DNA of 64,000 nt from DTKD01 sp050948905 (GCA_050948905.1 JBMNES010000001.1:2914001-2978000); one strand, 5' to 3'; positions 51,727-61,318 are shown, numbered from the stretch's first letter. The notes: a model not told the origin generated them from the sequence alone. A program made the numbers and translations.

Positions 51727-54700
51727 TTACTCCGGATCACCTTTCAAATAGAGGTTCCTGAGCATGATTAAGTAGTCGTTGTTGTCTGTGTAGCCATCCC
51801 CGTTAATGTCGCCAGCCACACCTGTGCCCCAGGCAGTGCGCAGCACAGCATAATCCAGGGCGTTGACTACGTTATCTCCCATCGGCTTGCCAGGGGTCAC
51901 AAGGTCACCGCCACGCAGCACCTTGCTGCCAAGGAAGTCTATCTCAGCCTGGCCCTTGGTCATCGTGACATCCCGGCGAGAGCGCAGGTGCCACGCTGTT
52001 TTGGCGCTGATTGTGGAAATCTCAGGGATATCGACAAAGTTGTAGTACGCCTTGCCGCTGATGAAGTTCAAAGTCAGAGTCCTACTGACAGTGCCGTTGA
52101 GGACAAATGTCACAGGACGTGTACACTGAACTAACGATTCCTCAAGGCCTACAAGGCCCTCGATCTCGTTTTTGTTGACCGGGAAGTTCTTGGTGTCGTC
52201 AGACTCGTTACCGTAGGTGTCGGCAGCAACCACGGTGATAGAGTGCTGGCCGTTGGTCCAATCCTCATCAATAGTGCACGTGCCGACGTACTTGCCGGTG
52301 TTCGGATCGTAAGTCATGGTGTTCGGAGTCTCGGAATCGTCGATATAGAATACGACAGACGCCACGCCAGAACTGTCTGAAGCCTCTGCCTCCACTGTGA
52401 CAGTGCCCTTCAGGAAGTTGTAGTTCGGCGCATCGCCGACATCGCTGCAGGTGACCGAGACATTGGTCAGTTCCGGACCCTCGTCGTCTGCAACGTAAGT
52501 CACAGTGACTTGAGCACACGACGCGCTCAGACAACCCGTAGTGGTGTTTCTAGCCTTGGCATAGTATGTGGTCGTCTCAGTCGGGCTGACTGGAGAAGTG
52601 ACTACCGTGCCGCCGCAGCTATCTTTATACCAAACGACCTCCTCGCCGTTGCCGACCGTTGCAGAGAGAACAGAAGAGCCGCTGACGACGATAGTGGCGG
52701 GATTGGCCTGCGGGTTAGTCGGAGTATTTGGCAGGGAATTGTCGAATTGCTGGCTTGCGACTTCGCTGATGTTTCCAGCCTCGTCGATAGCCCTGACATA
52801 AACCGTGTGCTGGCCATTGGATAGCGATGAGTAAACCGCAGGGCTGGTTTTAGTCTCAAAATTGCCGTTGTCTAGCTTTACCTCATAAGTAAGATCGTTG
52901 GTATCGGTAGAGCCGCCAAAAGATATGGAGGCGGTTGTGCAGTTGCTTATGTTGATGCTGGTAATGCCCGGCTTGGTCGGGGCAATGGTGTCGACTCTGA
53001 ATCCCGTGCCTGTGGACCAGTTGGAAAGCATACCGGTGTAGGCTGATGCAGTGGTGCCGGAAGTTTCATCGAATCGATGATAAGTCCACGGCCCGCTGGC
53101 ACAGACGGCGTCCCTGTATGCATAACCTGACTGCGAAGCCTTGGCGTAGTGATCGGATATCTCAGAGGCGGAAAGGCATCTGTCGTAGATGGCGAACTCG
53201 TCCATACGGCCTTTATAGTAATCATCCGCAGCCCAGTTGCTCTTGCCTATGTACGCATTGGGTCGATGGACAACCTCAGGCTTCGCCATTGGCCCCTGGG
53301 CTATTAACGGACCGTTTTTATATATCTTGCCCCAGCCGTTTGTGTCGAGGGTGATAACGAAATACTGCCAGGTATTCAGCGCGATGGCGTTGCCCGCAAC
53401 CAGACTGCCTATAGCCTGCGCGTCCCGGTACAGGTCAAACGTAAGATTGTTTGAGGTTCCCTGGCGTGAAATGACAAAGTTATTTGACGTTGGGCCACCC
53501 CCCATATCCAAAAATCTAGCCCAGTTGTTTGCAGCAGTCGGATAAGCCCAGAATTCACAGGTGAAACCGCCGCCGAAGCTGTCGTAGCCGGCAGGCAGGC
53601 TGACATAACCATTTGAGCCGTTAAAGTCCACTGACTTGCTGTTCGGGTCTCCTGAGAGCGCGCCAGCCTGGTTTAATGTGCAACCGCCCTGATAGGTTCC
53701 GTTGATGTTTGAATAGGCACCGTCCATCACGCGGGTTCGATAGTATAATTGCCCCTCCGGCAAAGACGGAGTGCTGCAAGAGTTAGCGTTTGACGCTACC
53801 AGGTCGGTATCGGCGATGATATTGCTGAAGTCGGCCGCGGTGGAAACCTGCACCCGGTATCGACTCTGAGGGTTCGCATCGACGTCGGAATAGTTCCACC
53901 CAAGGGTGGGTGTCTTTGTATTACACCAACCGTTTGAAGGGTACGAAGTGTTTGCAGCGGTTGGAGCAGTGTTCAGCACCTTATATGCACGTTGATACTG
54001 TGCGTAACAGCGATCCGGGTCGTTACCCTCGCTTTGGTCGGCATTGTTATTGACATGCATTACGTGGTAGTAGGTCTGTGGGTAGCCATCGGGGATGGTG
54101 TAGTCTTTGTACCAGCATACATTTGTGCCATCCCAGGTGGTATTCTGCTTTTCCCAAATAGTCCAGGAATTGTTTGTTTTGCCAAGCCACGCATAGGCAG
54201 TCATACCGGCGTTTACGTGGTGGATGCGAATCCAGTCTACATAGACTGTCTGGCCATTAGCCGCACCATTCTCGACCGGGTCGAAGCGGAACTGCGTCAC
54301 CGTTCCTGTCCACGAGGCAGGGAACGCCATAGTATAAATGTGCCACTGGTTGTCTGGATATATATTGAAATCGACTTTACGCACACCTGACCAGTCTCCA
54401 GCCGTGCCCTTCCAGAAGAACTGCGCGGTAGAGCCTCCGTTAGCCTTCATTCTGATCGAGACGTATTTACACTGGTCAGTATTTATAGCCAGACCGCTGA
54501 AGCTGTGAATATGCGGGTCGGCTCCCGTGACGCCGATCTTTATCTGGCCGGACTCCTTAGTCAGAGTGGTGTTATTCACTGTATACCAACCCTGTGTGGT
54601 GTTATGGTCGAAGTCCCAGCTATAGTTGTATCCTGTGCCCCAGCTATCGGCGCCGTAGACGCTGAATCGTACGGTCTCTCCCTTTCTTTTTGCGCCGTTG

Positions 54701-55557
54701 TCCCAACCGGCAGTCGCCGATGGGTTCTTTCGGGTTACGGTGACCGTAGTGCGCATGTTGGAGTTGGTGGCGGGTTTGTCGCCAAACCATGAGGTGCCGT
54801 TGCGGATCATCTGGAAATCTTCGTTAGACGTGCCTGTCTGCGTAGGTCGCATATTGAAGTGGCAGTACATAACGCCGCCAGAAGGAGTGCCAGGCGCGCT
54901 GACGACCGCCCCAGAAGAATACCAACCTGGACCCGATACAACGCCTCCGATGTGGTAGAACTGGTCTTGTGCCCAGTCCCATGTCCACCAGGCATACGAT
55001 GGGTTGGCCATATCGTATATCCATTTGTAGACATTACCCATATACATGTTAGGCTCTACAGACTTGGCCTGGTAAACGGCATCTAGCTCTGGATATAATC
55101 GGGCGACGTTGCATACTGTGTCCATTCCGCCGCCCCAGTCCGAACCGACTTCCATCCAATCGTCCCAGTTGTATGAGGCTCTCGTATTGACGGTGGGTTC
55201 GGTCCAACCGCCGGATCCTCTCTGGTTAAATGTCTGATTACCGCTATAAGAGCCTTCGGCGTAAGACCAGTGCAAAGCATTGGTGTCGCCATTGCTTCTC
55301 AGATTAAAACCGTGTCGATAAGTCAGATATTGGTCACGCCATGGGATTGCGCTGCTGTTGTACCACCTGCATCGATCAGCTCCATTGCTACCCCAGCCAA
55401 CCCATAGAGTAGAACATCCTGCAGGTGCGGCATATTCCCCCCAACCGCCTTGAGAAGTGCTCCGGACACAGTTCGCCCAAAACGCTCCTGCATAGACGGT
55501 CGATGCACATAGCACTAATAGACAGATTAAAGCAACCCTTTTTACACCGCTCGTCAT
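51727..55557 (-). CDS. LamG- and dockerin-containing secreted protein (second copy)
   Basis: 1276 residues with the same domain order as the 47662 gene: signal peptide (VALICLLVLCASTVYA); N-terminal domain with SYNWDDWMEVGSDWGGG; beta-sandwich (YSWDFDHNTTQGWYTV); fibronectin III-like; LamG (SVDFNGSNGYVSLPAGYDSF); the orphan YHRFDETSGTTA stretch; Ig-like, Ig_7-like and Big-type domains; C-terminal beta-sandwich plus dockerin (second loop DINGDGYTDNND). The C-terminal 400 residues are almost identical to the 47662 protein. An in-frame GTG at 55575 starts a longer reading, but GTGGAGGCAGGAAG there is the ribosome-binding region for ATG 55557 (MTSGVKRVAL). Confidence 0.87.
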   Translation of the reverse strand: MTSGVKRVALICLLVLCASTVYAGAFWANCVRSTSQGGWGEYAAPAGCSTLWVGWGSNGADRCRWYNSSAIPWRDQYLTYRHGFNLRSNGDTNALHWSYAEGSYSGNQTFNQRGSGGWTEPTVNTRASYNWDDWMEVGSDWGGGMDTVCNVARLYPELDAVYQAKSVEPNMYMGNVYKWIYDMANPSYAWWTWDWAQDQFYHIGGVVSGPGWYSSGAVVSAPGTPSGGVMYCHFNMRPTQTGTSNEDFQMIRNGTSWFGDKPATNSNMRTTVTVTRKNPSATAGWDNGAKRKGETVRFSVYGADSWGTGYNYSWDFDHNTTQGWYTVNNTTLTKESGQIKIGVTGADPHIHSFSGLAINTDQCKYVSIRMKANGGSTAQFFWKGTAGDWSGVRKVDFNIYPDNQWHIYTMAFPASWTGTVTQFRFDPVENGAANGQTVYVDWIRIHHVNAGMTAYAWLGKTNNSWTIWEKQNTTWDGTNVCWYKDYTIPDGYPQTYYHVMHVNNNADQSEGNDPDRCYAQYQRAYKVLNTAPTAANTSYPSNGWCNTKTPTLGWNYSDVDANPQSRYRVQVSTAADFSNIIADTDLVASNANSCSTPSLPEGQLYYRTRVMDGAYSNINGTYQGGCTLNQAGALSGDPNSKSVDFNGSNGYVSLPAGYDSFGGGFTCEFWAYPTAANNWARFLDMGGGPTSNNFVISRQGTSNNLTFDLYRDAQAIGSLVAGNAIALNTWQYFVITLDTNGWGKIYKNGPLIAQGPMAKPEVVHRPNAYIGKSNWAADDYYKGRMDEFAIYDRCLSASEISDHYAKASQSGYAYRDAVCASGPWTYHRFDETSGTTASAYTGMLSNWSTGTGFRVDTIAPTKPGITSINISNCTTASISFGGSTDTNDLTYEVKLDNGNFETKTSPAVYSSLSNGQHTVYVRAIDEAGNISEVASQQFDNSLPNTPTNPQANPATIVVSGSSVLSATVGNGEEVVWYKDSCGGTVVTSPVSPTETTTYYAKARNTTTGCLSASCAQVTVTYVADDEGPELTNVSVTCSDVGDAPNYNFLKGTVTVEAEASDSSGVASVVFYIDDSETPNTMTYDPNTGKYVGTCTIDEDWTNGQHSITVVAADTYGNESDDTKNFPVNKNEIEGLVGLEESLVQCTRPVTFVLNGTVSRTLTLNFISGKAYYNFVDIPEISTISAKTAWHLRSRRDVTMTKGQAEIDFLGSKVLRGGDLVTPGKPMGDNVVNALDYAVLRTAWGTGVAGDINGDGYTDNNDYLIMLRNLYLKGDPE

Positions 55558-55645
55558 ACTACTTCCTGCCTCCACACCAATTACAGATAGGCGGCCACTT
55601 CACGCCGTATTTTTAGTATCTATTCACCGATTACCGTACATGGCA

Positions 55646-55689
55646 AAGGTTGATTGAACTTTGCGAGTCTGCAAAGCCCAAGCAACCTT
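55646..55689 (-). other. Inverted repeat at the 5' end of the 55.6-kb transcript
   Basis: AAGGTTG (55689-55683) and CAATCAACCTT (55656-55646) flank a stem of TTGGGCTTTGC with GCAAAGTTCAA and a 6-base loop. It begins immediately after the -10 box of promoter (f), as at 51603-51647. Confidence 0.55.
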
Positions 55690-55735
55690 AGTATGCCGTG
55701 TTTTCATATTACAGTCAACCTGGTATTATTACGTA
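55690..55735 (-). promoter_or_regulatory. Regulon promoter (f) for the 51.7-55.6-kb gene
   Basis: TTGACT (55718-55713), a 17-base spacer, and CATACT (55695-55690). The upstream block TACGTAATAATACCAGG is close to the consensus. The leader is about 125 bases. Confidence 0.78.
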
Positions 55736-55771
55736 TTTTGAACTACGGGCTGACTTTGGCGTGTATTCGAC

Positions 55772-58700
55772 TTATTCAGGGTCGCCCTTAAGATACAGGT
55801 TCTGTATTAGTACCAGGTAATCGTTATTATCTGTGACGCCGTCACCGGAAATGTCGCCAATACTGTTATATCCCCAGGCTCCACGAAGAACTGCGTAGTC
55901 CAGAGCGTTGACGACATTGTCTCCAGCGGGCGAGCCTGGCGTTGGCAAATCGCCGCCGGGAACGTGGTTGGCGCCTGTGAAGTTGGCAATACACTGACCG
56001 TTGACCGGGGTCAACATCAGCCTCTTGCGCAGGCTCCATGCGGTCTTGGCGCTGATGGATTTGATGCCATCAGGAAGGTCGGTGAAGGAATACTCAGACT
56101 TGGCATTTATAAACGTCGGAGTAATCGTTTTGGTAATTTTACGGTCGACGCCGTTTTCCGTATAGGTTAAAACGAACTTCACATTGCGCGTAACAGGGTC
56201 TAAAGTAAGACCGTGGAGCGCGATTACGCCGTGGACCTCGTTTACATTGACATCGAAGTCCTTTTGAATCTCGATATAGTTACCGGCGTTGTCGGTCACT
56301 TTTACCGTGATCACATGTGATCCATTCGTCCACGAATCGGTGATCTCGGTAGAGTCGTCGGTATAGACCCCGTTGTCTTCGACCATTTCCACGTAGGCGC
56401 CGTTGTCGACCTTGAACTCTACTTTATTAACGCCGGAACCGTTGGTGTCGGCGGCTTCGACTTCAATGGTAATCAGACCCTTGAGATAATTGACATCACC
56501 CTGGCTCTCCGGGAGCAGAGTAGCGGTGGCCGTCGGGTCGGTAATGTCGTAGATAGTATTTGTGAGGCCGCTGCCTGCGGGATCGGCGGTCTTGTTGCCC
56601 GCGTTGTCCTCGGCAACTACGCCGAAGTAGTAGGTGTCCTCACTGCTCACCGTGTAGTTGAAGGAACCCGCGGCGGAATTGGAGGTAAGACCCGTCGCTC
56701 CCCAAGTTCCTCCGGAGCCTTTTTTGACCCACAGCGTAACTTCCTTTACGCCGCTCTCGGAGTCGGAGACGCTATATGTCACCTCAATCGGCGAGGTGTT
56801 TGTTGCCGCGGGAGAAGAGACGCTGTTTATAGTCGGAGGGGTGCTGTCCATAGTGAACGAATCACTGGCGACCTCACTGATATTGCCTGCCTCGTCAATT
56901 GCCCGGACGTACACGGTATGTGCGCCGATAAGTTGATCGAACGTTGCCGGGCTTGTGGCGGTGGCAAATGTGCCGTTGTCGAGCTTGACTTCATAGGTGA
57001 AGTCGTTTGTATCAGTCGAACCGCCGAAGTATATCGCGGCAGTGTTTCCGTTGATTTCTATATTGGTGATAGTCGGTTTGGTGGGAGGAATGCTGTCCAC
57101 TCGGAACCCGGTGCCGGTTGACCAATTTGAGAGCATGCCAGTGTAGGCTGATGCTGTTGTGCCGGAAGTTTCGTCGAAGCGATAATACGTCCACGGCCCA
57201 CTGGCGCAGACAGCGTCTCTGTATGCAGAACCTGACTGCGAAGCCTTCGAATAGTGATCCGATATTTCAGAAGCGGAAAGGCATCGGTCGTATATGGCAA
57301 ACTCGTCCAGCATGCCCTTATAGTAAGTGTCCGCAGCCCAGTTGCTCTTACCAATGTAACATTTGGTAAGATTGACCACCTCTGGTACGAACAACTGCCC
57401 TTGTGCAATCAACGAACCGTTTTTGTATATTCGCCCATAACCTGTGGTATCCAGCGTTAACACGAAATGCTGCCAGGTATTCAAGCTGATAGCATTGGGA
57501 GCGTAAAGGGCTTGCTCGCCAGCGTCCGCCCGTCGTACAGATAATGCCAGGTCGTTGCTGGTGGAACGACGAGCTATGATGATATTGTCCATCGGAGCGC
57601 CGTTTCCTATATCCAGGAACCTCGCCCAGTTTTGGACTGCGGTAGGATATGCCCAAAACTCGCAGGTAAACCCACTGCCAAAACTGTCATAGCCGGACGG
57701 AAGGCTGACATAACCGTCAGTGCCGTTAAACTCCACAGACTTGCTGCTCGAGTCGCCTGAGAGCGCGCCCGTTTTATTTAGAGAAACGCCTCCCTGATAG
57801 GTGGCATCGAGATTGGAGTAGGCTCCATCCATAACTCTGGCCCGGTAGTACAACTGGCCCTCGGGAAGAGAAGGAGTGGTATAAGAACTGGCATTCGACG
57901 CGACTAGATCGGTGTCGTCGATAATATTACTGAAGTTCGCAGTGGTCGAAACCTGCACCTGATATCGGCTCTGAGCGTTCGAGTCTACATCGGAGTAGTT
58001 CCATCCGAGCGACGGAGTCTTTGTAGTGCACCAGGCGTTTGAAGGATAGGAGTTGTTGGCAGCACTTGGAGCAGTATTCAGAACCTTATATGCCCTCTGA
58101 TATTGCCCGTATCTCCGATCCGGATCGTCACCGCAGAGCTGGTTAGCATTATTTTTAACGTGCATCACGTGATAGTAGGTCTGCGGATATCCGTCTGCAA
58201 TGGTGTAGTCCTTATACCAGCAAATGTTAGTTGCGTCCCACGTGGCATCCTGCTCGTTCCAGATGTTCCAGTTGCCATTAGTCTTGCCCAACCATGCTTT
58301 CGCCGTCATTCCGGCGTTGACATTGTGAATGCGAATCCAGTCAACATAGACCGTCTGACCGTTGGCCGCGCCATCTCCTACAGGGTCGAATCGGAATTGA
58401 GTTACAGTTCCTGTCCAGGAAGCTGGCAGCTTGACAGTGTAAACATGCCATTTATTGTCCGGATAAATGTTAAAATCCACATGGCGATCTCCACTCCATC
58501 CGCCTGCTGAGCCTGACCAGAAGAACTGAGCGGTAGAGCCGCCGCTAGCCATCATTCGTATCGATGCATAATTTGCGTTGCTGCAATTAATCGCCAGGCC
58601 CGGTGAGCTATGAATATAGGGGTCGCCGCCCGTAATGCCGATTTTGAGGCGACCATTTCCAGCCTCTGGAGTTAAAGTGCAGTTGCTTCCAACAGTCCAG

Positions 58701-59680
58701 CCCTGAGTAGTCGAGCCGTCGAAATCCCAGCTATAGTTGTCACCCGTGCCCCAACTATCCGTCCCATATATATTGAAGCGCACTGTCTCGCCTTTGCGCT
58801 TTGCTCCGTTGTCCCAGCCGTCTGTTCCGCTTGGAATCTTGCGAGAGACGCTGACCGCGGTGCGCATATTGGAGTTGCTTGCAGGTTTGTCTCCGAACCA
58901 GCAGGTATTTTCATATACCATTTGATAGTCTTCGTTTGAATTGCCGGTCTGAGTGGGGCGGACGTTGTAATACAGAGTCCACGTGCCACCAGGAGCAGTG
59001 CCCGGATTACCAGCAACTCTTGCGCCGGATAGCCAGCCTGGCCCGGATACCACACCGCCAATTCGAGCAAAGCGGTGGTTCGCCGAGTTCCATGTCCACC
59101 AGGCCGAACTGGGATTGCTCATCTGATACATCCACTGGTAGACATTGCCCTGGTACATATTGGTGACTACTGACTTGCCGGAATACACAGCGTCGATTTC
59201 GGGATAGAACTTTCCTTTCTCGACAACGGTATCCATACCGCCTCCGCCGTCTGACCCGACCTCCAGCCAGTCGTCCCAGTTGTATGAAGACCGGCCGAGG
59301 ACTACTGTGTGCTCATAAGCGCCAGAGCCCTGCTGGTTGACCGGAGCGTTGCCAGAATAAGAGCCTTCGGAATAGGCCCAATGATCGGCGGATGTATCGC
59401 CGTTGGCGCGCTTTCCGAACAAGTGCCTGTAGGTCAAATACATATCGCGGGCTACCCCGGCGCTGCTTGTTGAGATGCGAGCTCGGTCTGCCCCATTACT
59501 GCCCCATCCAATCCAGGAACTGCCACACTCGACGTAGAAAGTGGGATATGTGGCCCAGCCCCCTAGCGAGGTGGTTCTAGTACAGGATTGGTACGCTCCT
59601 CCCGCATAAACGGAGACGGAAAAACAGAGGATTACTACAACAACTAACAAAACCTTCGAACAGATACTTCTACTACTCAT
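55772..59680 (-). CDS. LamG- and dockerin-containing secreted protein (third copy, variant C-terminus)
   Basis: 1302 residues. Signal peptide (VLLVVVVILCFSVSVYA), then the same N-terminal, beta-sandwich, fibronectin III-like, LamG (SVEFNGTDGYVSLPSGYDSF) and orphan YYRFDETSGTTA regions as in the 47.7- and 51.7-kb proteins. The later part differs: two or three Big/Ig-like domains (PTINSVSSPAATNTSPIEVT, ATATLLPESQGDVNYLKGLI) replace the Ig_7-like one. The C-terminal module is the second subtype, with TPTFINAKSEYSFTDLPDGI and SAKTAWSLRKR, dockerin loops GGDLPTPGSPAGDNVVNALD and DISGDGVTDNND. It is 51 bases downstream of the Big_5 gene with no terminator, so the two form an operon. Confidence 0.86.
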   Translation of the reverse strand: MSSRSICSKVLLVVVVILCFSVSVYAGGAYQSCTRTTSLGGWATYPTFYVECGSSWIGWGSNGADRARISTSSAGVARDMYLTYRHLFGKRANGDTSADHWAYSEGSYSGNAPVNQQGSGAYEHTVVLGRSSYNWDDWLEVGSDGGGGMDTVVEKGKFYPEIDAVYSGKSVVTNMYQGNVYQWMYQMSNPSSAWWTWNSANHRFARIGGVVSGPGWLSGARVAGNPGTAPGGTWTLYYNVRPTQTGNSNEDYQMVYENTCWFGDKPASNSNMRTAVSVSRKIPSGTDGWDNGAKRKGETVRFNIYGTDSWGTGDNYSWDFDGSTTQGWTVGSNCTLTPEAGNGRLKIGITGGDPYIHSSPGLAINCSNANYASIRMMASGGSTAQFFWSGSAGGWSGDRHVDFNIYPDNKWHVYTVKLPASWTGTVTQFRFDPVGDGAANGQTVYVDWIRIHNVNAGMTAKAWLGKTNGNWNIWNEQDATWDATNICWYKDYTIADGYPQTYYHVMHVKNNANQLCGDDPDRRYGQYQRAYKVLNTAPSAANNSYPSNAWCTTKTPSLGWNYSDVDSNAQSRYQVQVSTTANFSNIIDDTDLVASNASSYTTPSLPEGQLYYRARVMDGAYSNLDATYQGGVSLNKTGALSGDSSSKSVEFNGTDGYVSLPSGYDSFGSGFTCEFWAYPTAVQNWARFLDIGNGAPMDNIIIARRSTSNDLALSVRRADAGEQALYAPNAISLNTWQHFVLTLDTTGYGRIYKNGSLIAQGQLFVPEVVNLTKCYIGKSNWAADTYYKGMLDEFAIYDRCLSASEISDHYSKASQSGSAYRDAVCASGPWTYYRFDETSGTTASAYTGMLSNWSTGTGFRVDSIPPTKPTITNIEINGNTAAIYFGGSTDTNDFTYEVKLDNGTFATATSPATFDQLIGAHTVYVRAIDEAGNISEVASDSFTMDSTPPTINSVSSPAATNTSPIEVTYSVSDSESGVKEVTLWVKKGSGGTWGATGLTSNSAAGSFNYTVSSEDTYYFGVVAEDNAGNKTADPAGSGLTNTIYDITDPTATATLLPESQGDVNYLKGLITIEVEAADTNGSGVNKVEFKVDNGAYVEMVEDNGVYTDDSTEITDSWTNGSHVITVKVTDNAGNYIEIQKDFDVNVNEVHGVIALHGLTLDPVTRNVKFVLTYTENGVDRKITKTITPTFINAKSEYSFTDLPDGIKSISAKTAWSLRKRLMLTPVNGQCIANFTGANHVPGGDLPTPGSPAGDNVVNALDYAVLRGAWGYNSIGDISGDGVTDNNDYLVLIQNLYLKGDPE

Positions 59681-59731
59681 TGCAAAACCTACTTCTCTTA
59701 CATACTGTTTAACTTACATTCTGGCACTACT

Positions 59732-61120
59732 TTATTTTGTTGTGGCCGGGGATGGCTCGTTGTAGAATACGTAGTGCCCCATCGTCACCGGATCGGTGAG
59801 GGTGCCGTCCGGTTTTTCAATGGCAAAGCAAAGGAGGGCCTGGCCCTGAGGATACTTGTTGTCGATAAACAACCGACTCGAATATATTAAATCGCCCTTT
59901 TTGCTGTCCCCATCCTTGATCTCATCGCCGGAATCACGCATCGCTACTGCAGTGCTGCTTTTTAGTGCGGTTTCTATTACGGAATCCATCAATTCATCGG
60001 CAGGGCTTTTCTTGCTTGCCCCTTCGACGCTGTTTCCCGGGCCGTCGCCTCCGCCGTGGGTATATTCGGCGTAGACAACGGTGTCTGGCACCGACGGGTT
60101 CTTGACTGGCATATCTGCTGCAGACGCATCAGTCGGGGTGCTTAAAGGCTGCTGCGGGAAGACACCGACCAGGGTAGCGATGGCTGACTTAAAAGTGTGC
60201 CCTGCGAGCAAAGCGCCGGGGTTTTCCAGTTTCTTCTTCGGCTTTTCAGCGGTGTCTTTGGCCTCCTCGTCCGGTTTGACAAGGTTCTCCATCGACGCGT
60301 GCAGTATAAAAGTTGTGCCTTCGTTGCTGGTCATGCTCTCGTACCAGCAATCCGCGACTATAGGCCCCTCTTTCGGGCCATAGGTGGTGGTGAATTGCCA
60401 GTTGAGAATCGGCTTGCATTCCTCTCCCGCCTTACCTTTAATGCCTGCCCTAAGATGGACTTCATAAGTTTTTTTTGCCTGCAAAGGCTCATCGGGTCGA
60501 AATACCAATCTCCTGCCATCTACTGTGACTTTGCCGACTACAGGCTTACCCTGGAACGGAATCACCTCTACGCTGCTGTCGACGACCGACGCGGGGTCTA
60601 ATTCGTTGGTGAATACCATAGTAATTGGGGCGTTGGTCGGGGTGTCCATGTCGTTAAAACGTGGATATCGCGCGAATACCTGCAAAGGCGCCGAGGAATC
60701 TTCCATCCCTGACTTAGTAGAAAACTTCCATTTGTAAGGCTTGTCGAGTGCGACGCCGCTGGTATTTTTTAGACTCATCGGCAGTGCGATCTCATAAGCC
60801 GTGCTGGGAGCCATACGGAACAAGAGCACACAGGATACTTCATCCGGGAATACAACTGCACTATCGGGGATATCGCTGAGAGGTTTACCGTTTACAAGGA
60901 TAGATTTTCGATCAAACGATTTTTGATCGGGTATGCCGTTGAATTTAACGACAACGTTAGCCCCTGCGCTTACGCCAGTCTGGCCATTCGAAGGCGCAAC
61001 CCCAACTACCTCAAACGCAGCCCAGGCGGCCGTAGATATAATAATGGCTAGTGACATAGCCAGTACTACCCGCGTGCACTTAATCAAGCGCATGCACGTT
61101 TGAAACCCAAAACAAACCAT
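59732..61120 (-). CDS. Exported protein with two Big_5 (SbsA-type) Ig-like domains
   Basis: 462 residues. A signal peptide (RVVLAMSLAIIISTAAWA) is followed by two bacterial Ig-like domains of the Big_5 type: about 37-135 (VVGVAPSNGQTGVSAGANVV, then YKWKFSTKSG) and 145-250 (ARYPRFNDMDTPTNAPITMV, then LNWQFTTTYG). The remaining 210 residues have no family I recognise and contain a charged low-complexity stretch (EEAKDTAEKPKKKLEN). No dockerin is present. The start is ATG 61120 (GGAG 8 bases before); an in-frame TTG 61126 is too close to that site. It is the first gene of the operon with the third LamG protein and is driven by regulon promoter (g). Confidence 0.78.
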   Translation of the reverse strand: MVCFGFQTCMRLIKCTRVVLAMSLAIIISTAAWAAFEVVGVAPSNGQTGVSAGANVVVKFNGIPDQKSFDRKSILVNGKPLSDIPDSAVVFPDEVSCVLLFRMAPSTAYEIALPMSLKNTSGVALDKPYKWKFSTKSGMEDSSAPLQVFARYPRFNDMDTPTNAPITMVFTNELDPASVVDSSVEVIPFQGKPVVGKVTVDGRRLVFRPDEPLQAKKTYEVHLRAGIKGKAGEECKPILNWQFTTTYGPKEGPIVADCWYESMTSNEGTTFILHASMENLVKPDEEAKDTAEKPKKKLENPGALLAGHTFKSAIATLVGVFPQQPLSTPTDASAADMPVKNPSVPDTVVYAEYTHGGGDGPGNSVEGASKKSPADELMDSVIETALKSSTAVAMRDSGDEIKDGDSKKGDLIYSSRLFIDNKYPQGQALLCFAIEKPDGTLTDPVTMGHYVFYNEPSPATTK

Positions 61121-61223
61121 ACGCAATGCTCCATTCTTCGGCTTGCGCGGATAAGTATTAAAACACCTATCTCACGCGCATGACCTGCGAAAGCGTGTAT
61201 TATTTACACACTTATCCTATTTT

Positions 61224-61269
61224 AGTATGCCGGGTTTGCAGTAGAGTGTCAACCTGGTAATTTTGCCAG
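61224..61269 (-). promoter_or_regulatory. Regulon promoter (g) for the Big_5 / third LamG operon
   Basis: TTGACA (61252-61247), a 17-base spacer, and CATACT (61229-61224), followed by AAAATAGG. The upstream block CTGGCAAAATTACCAGG is itself a near-palindrome (CTGG...CCAG). The leader is about 95 bases. Confidence 0.8.
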
Positions 61270-61288
61270 GGCTGCGAAAATATGGAAT

Positions 61289-61318
61289 GCAAACGGAAGG
61301 TCGCTGCCTTCCGTTTGC
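61289..61318 (-). terminator. Hairpin after the 61.3-kb dockerin gene
   Basis: GCAAACGGAAGG and CCTTCCGTTTGC form a perfect 12-bp stem with a 6-base loop, 13 bases after the stop. It is followed on the minus strand by ATTCCATATTTTC, a weak U-rich tail. Confidence 0.65.
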
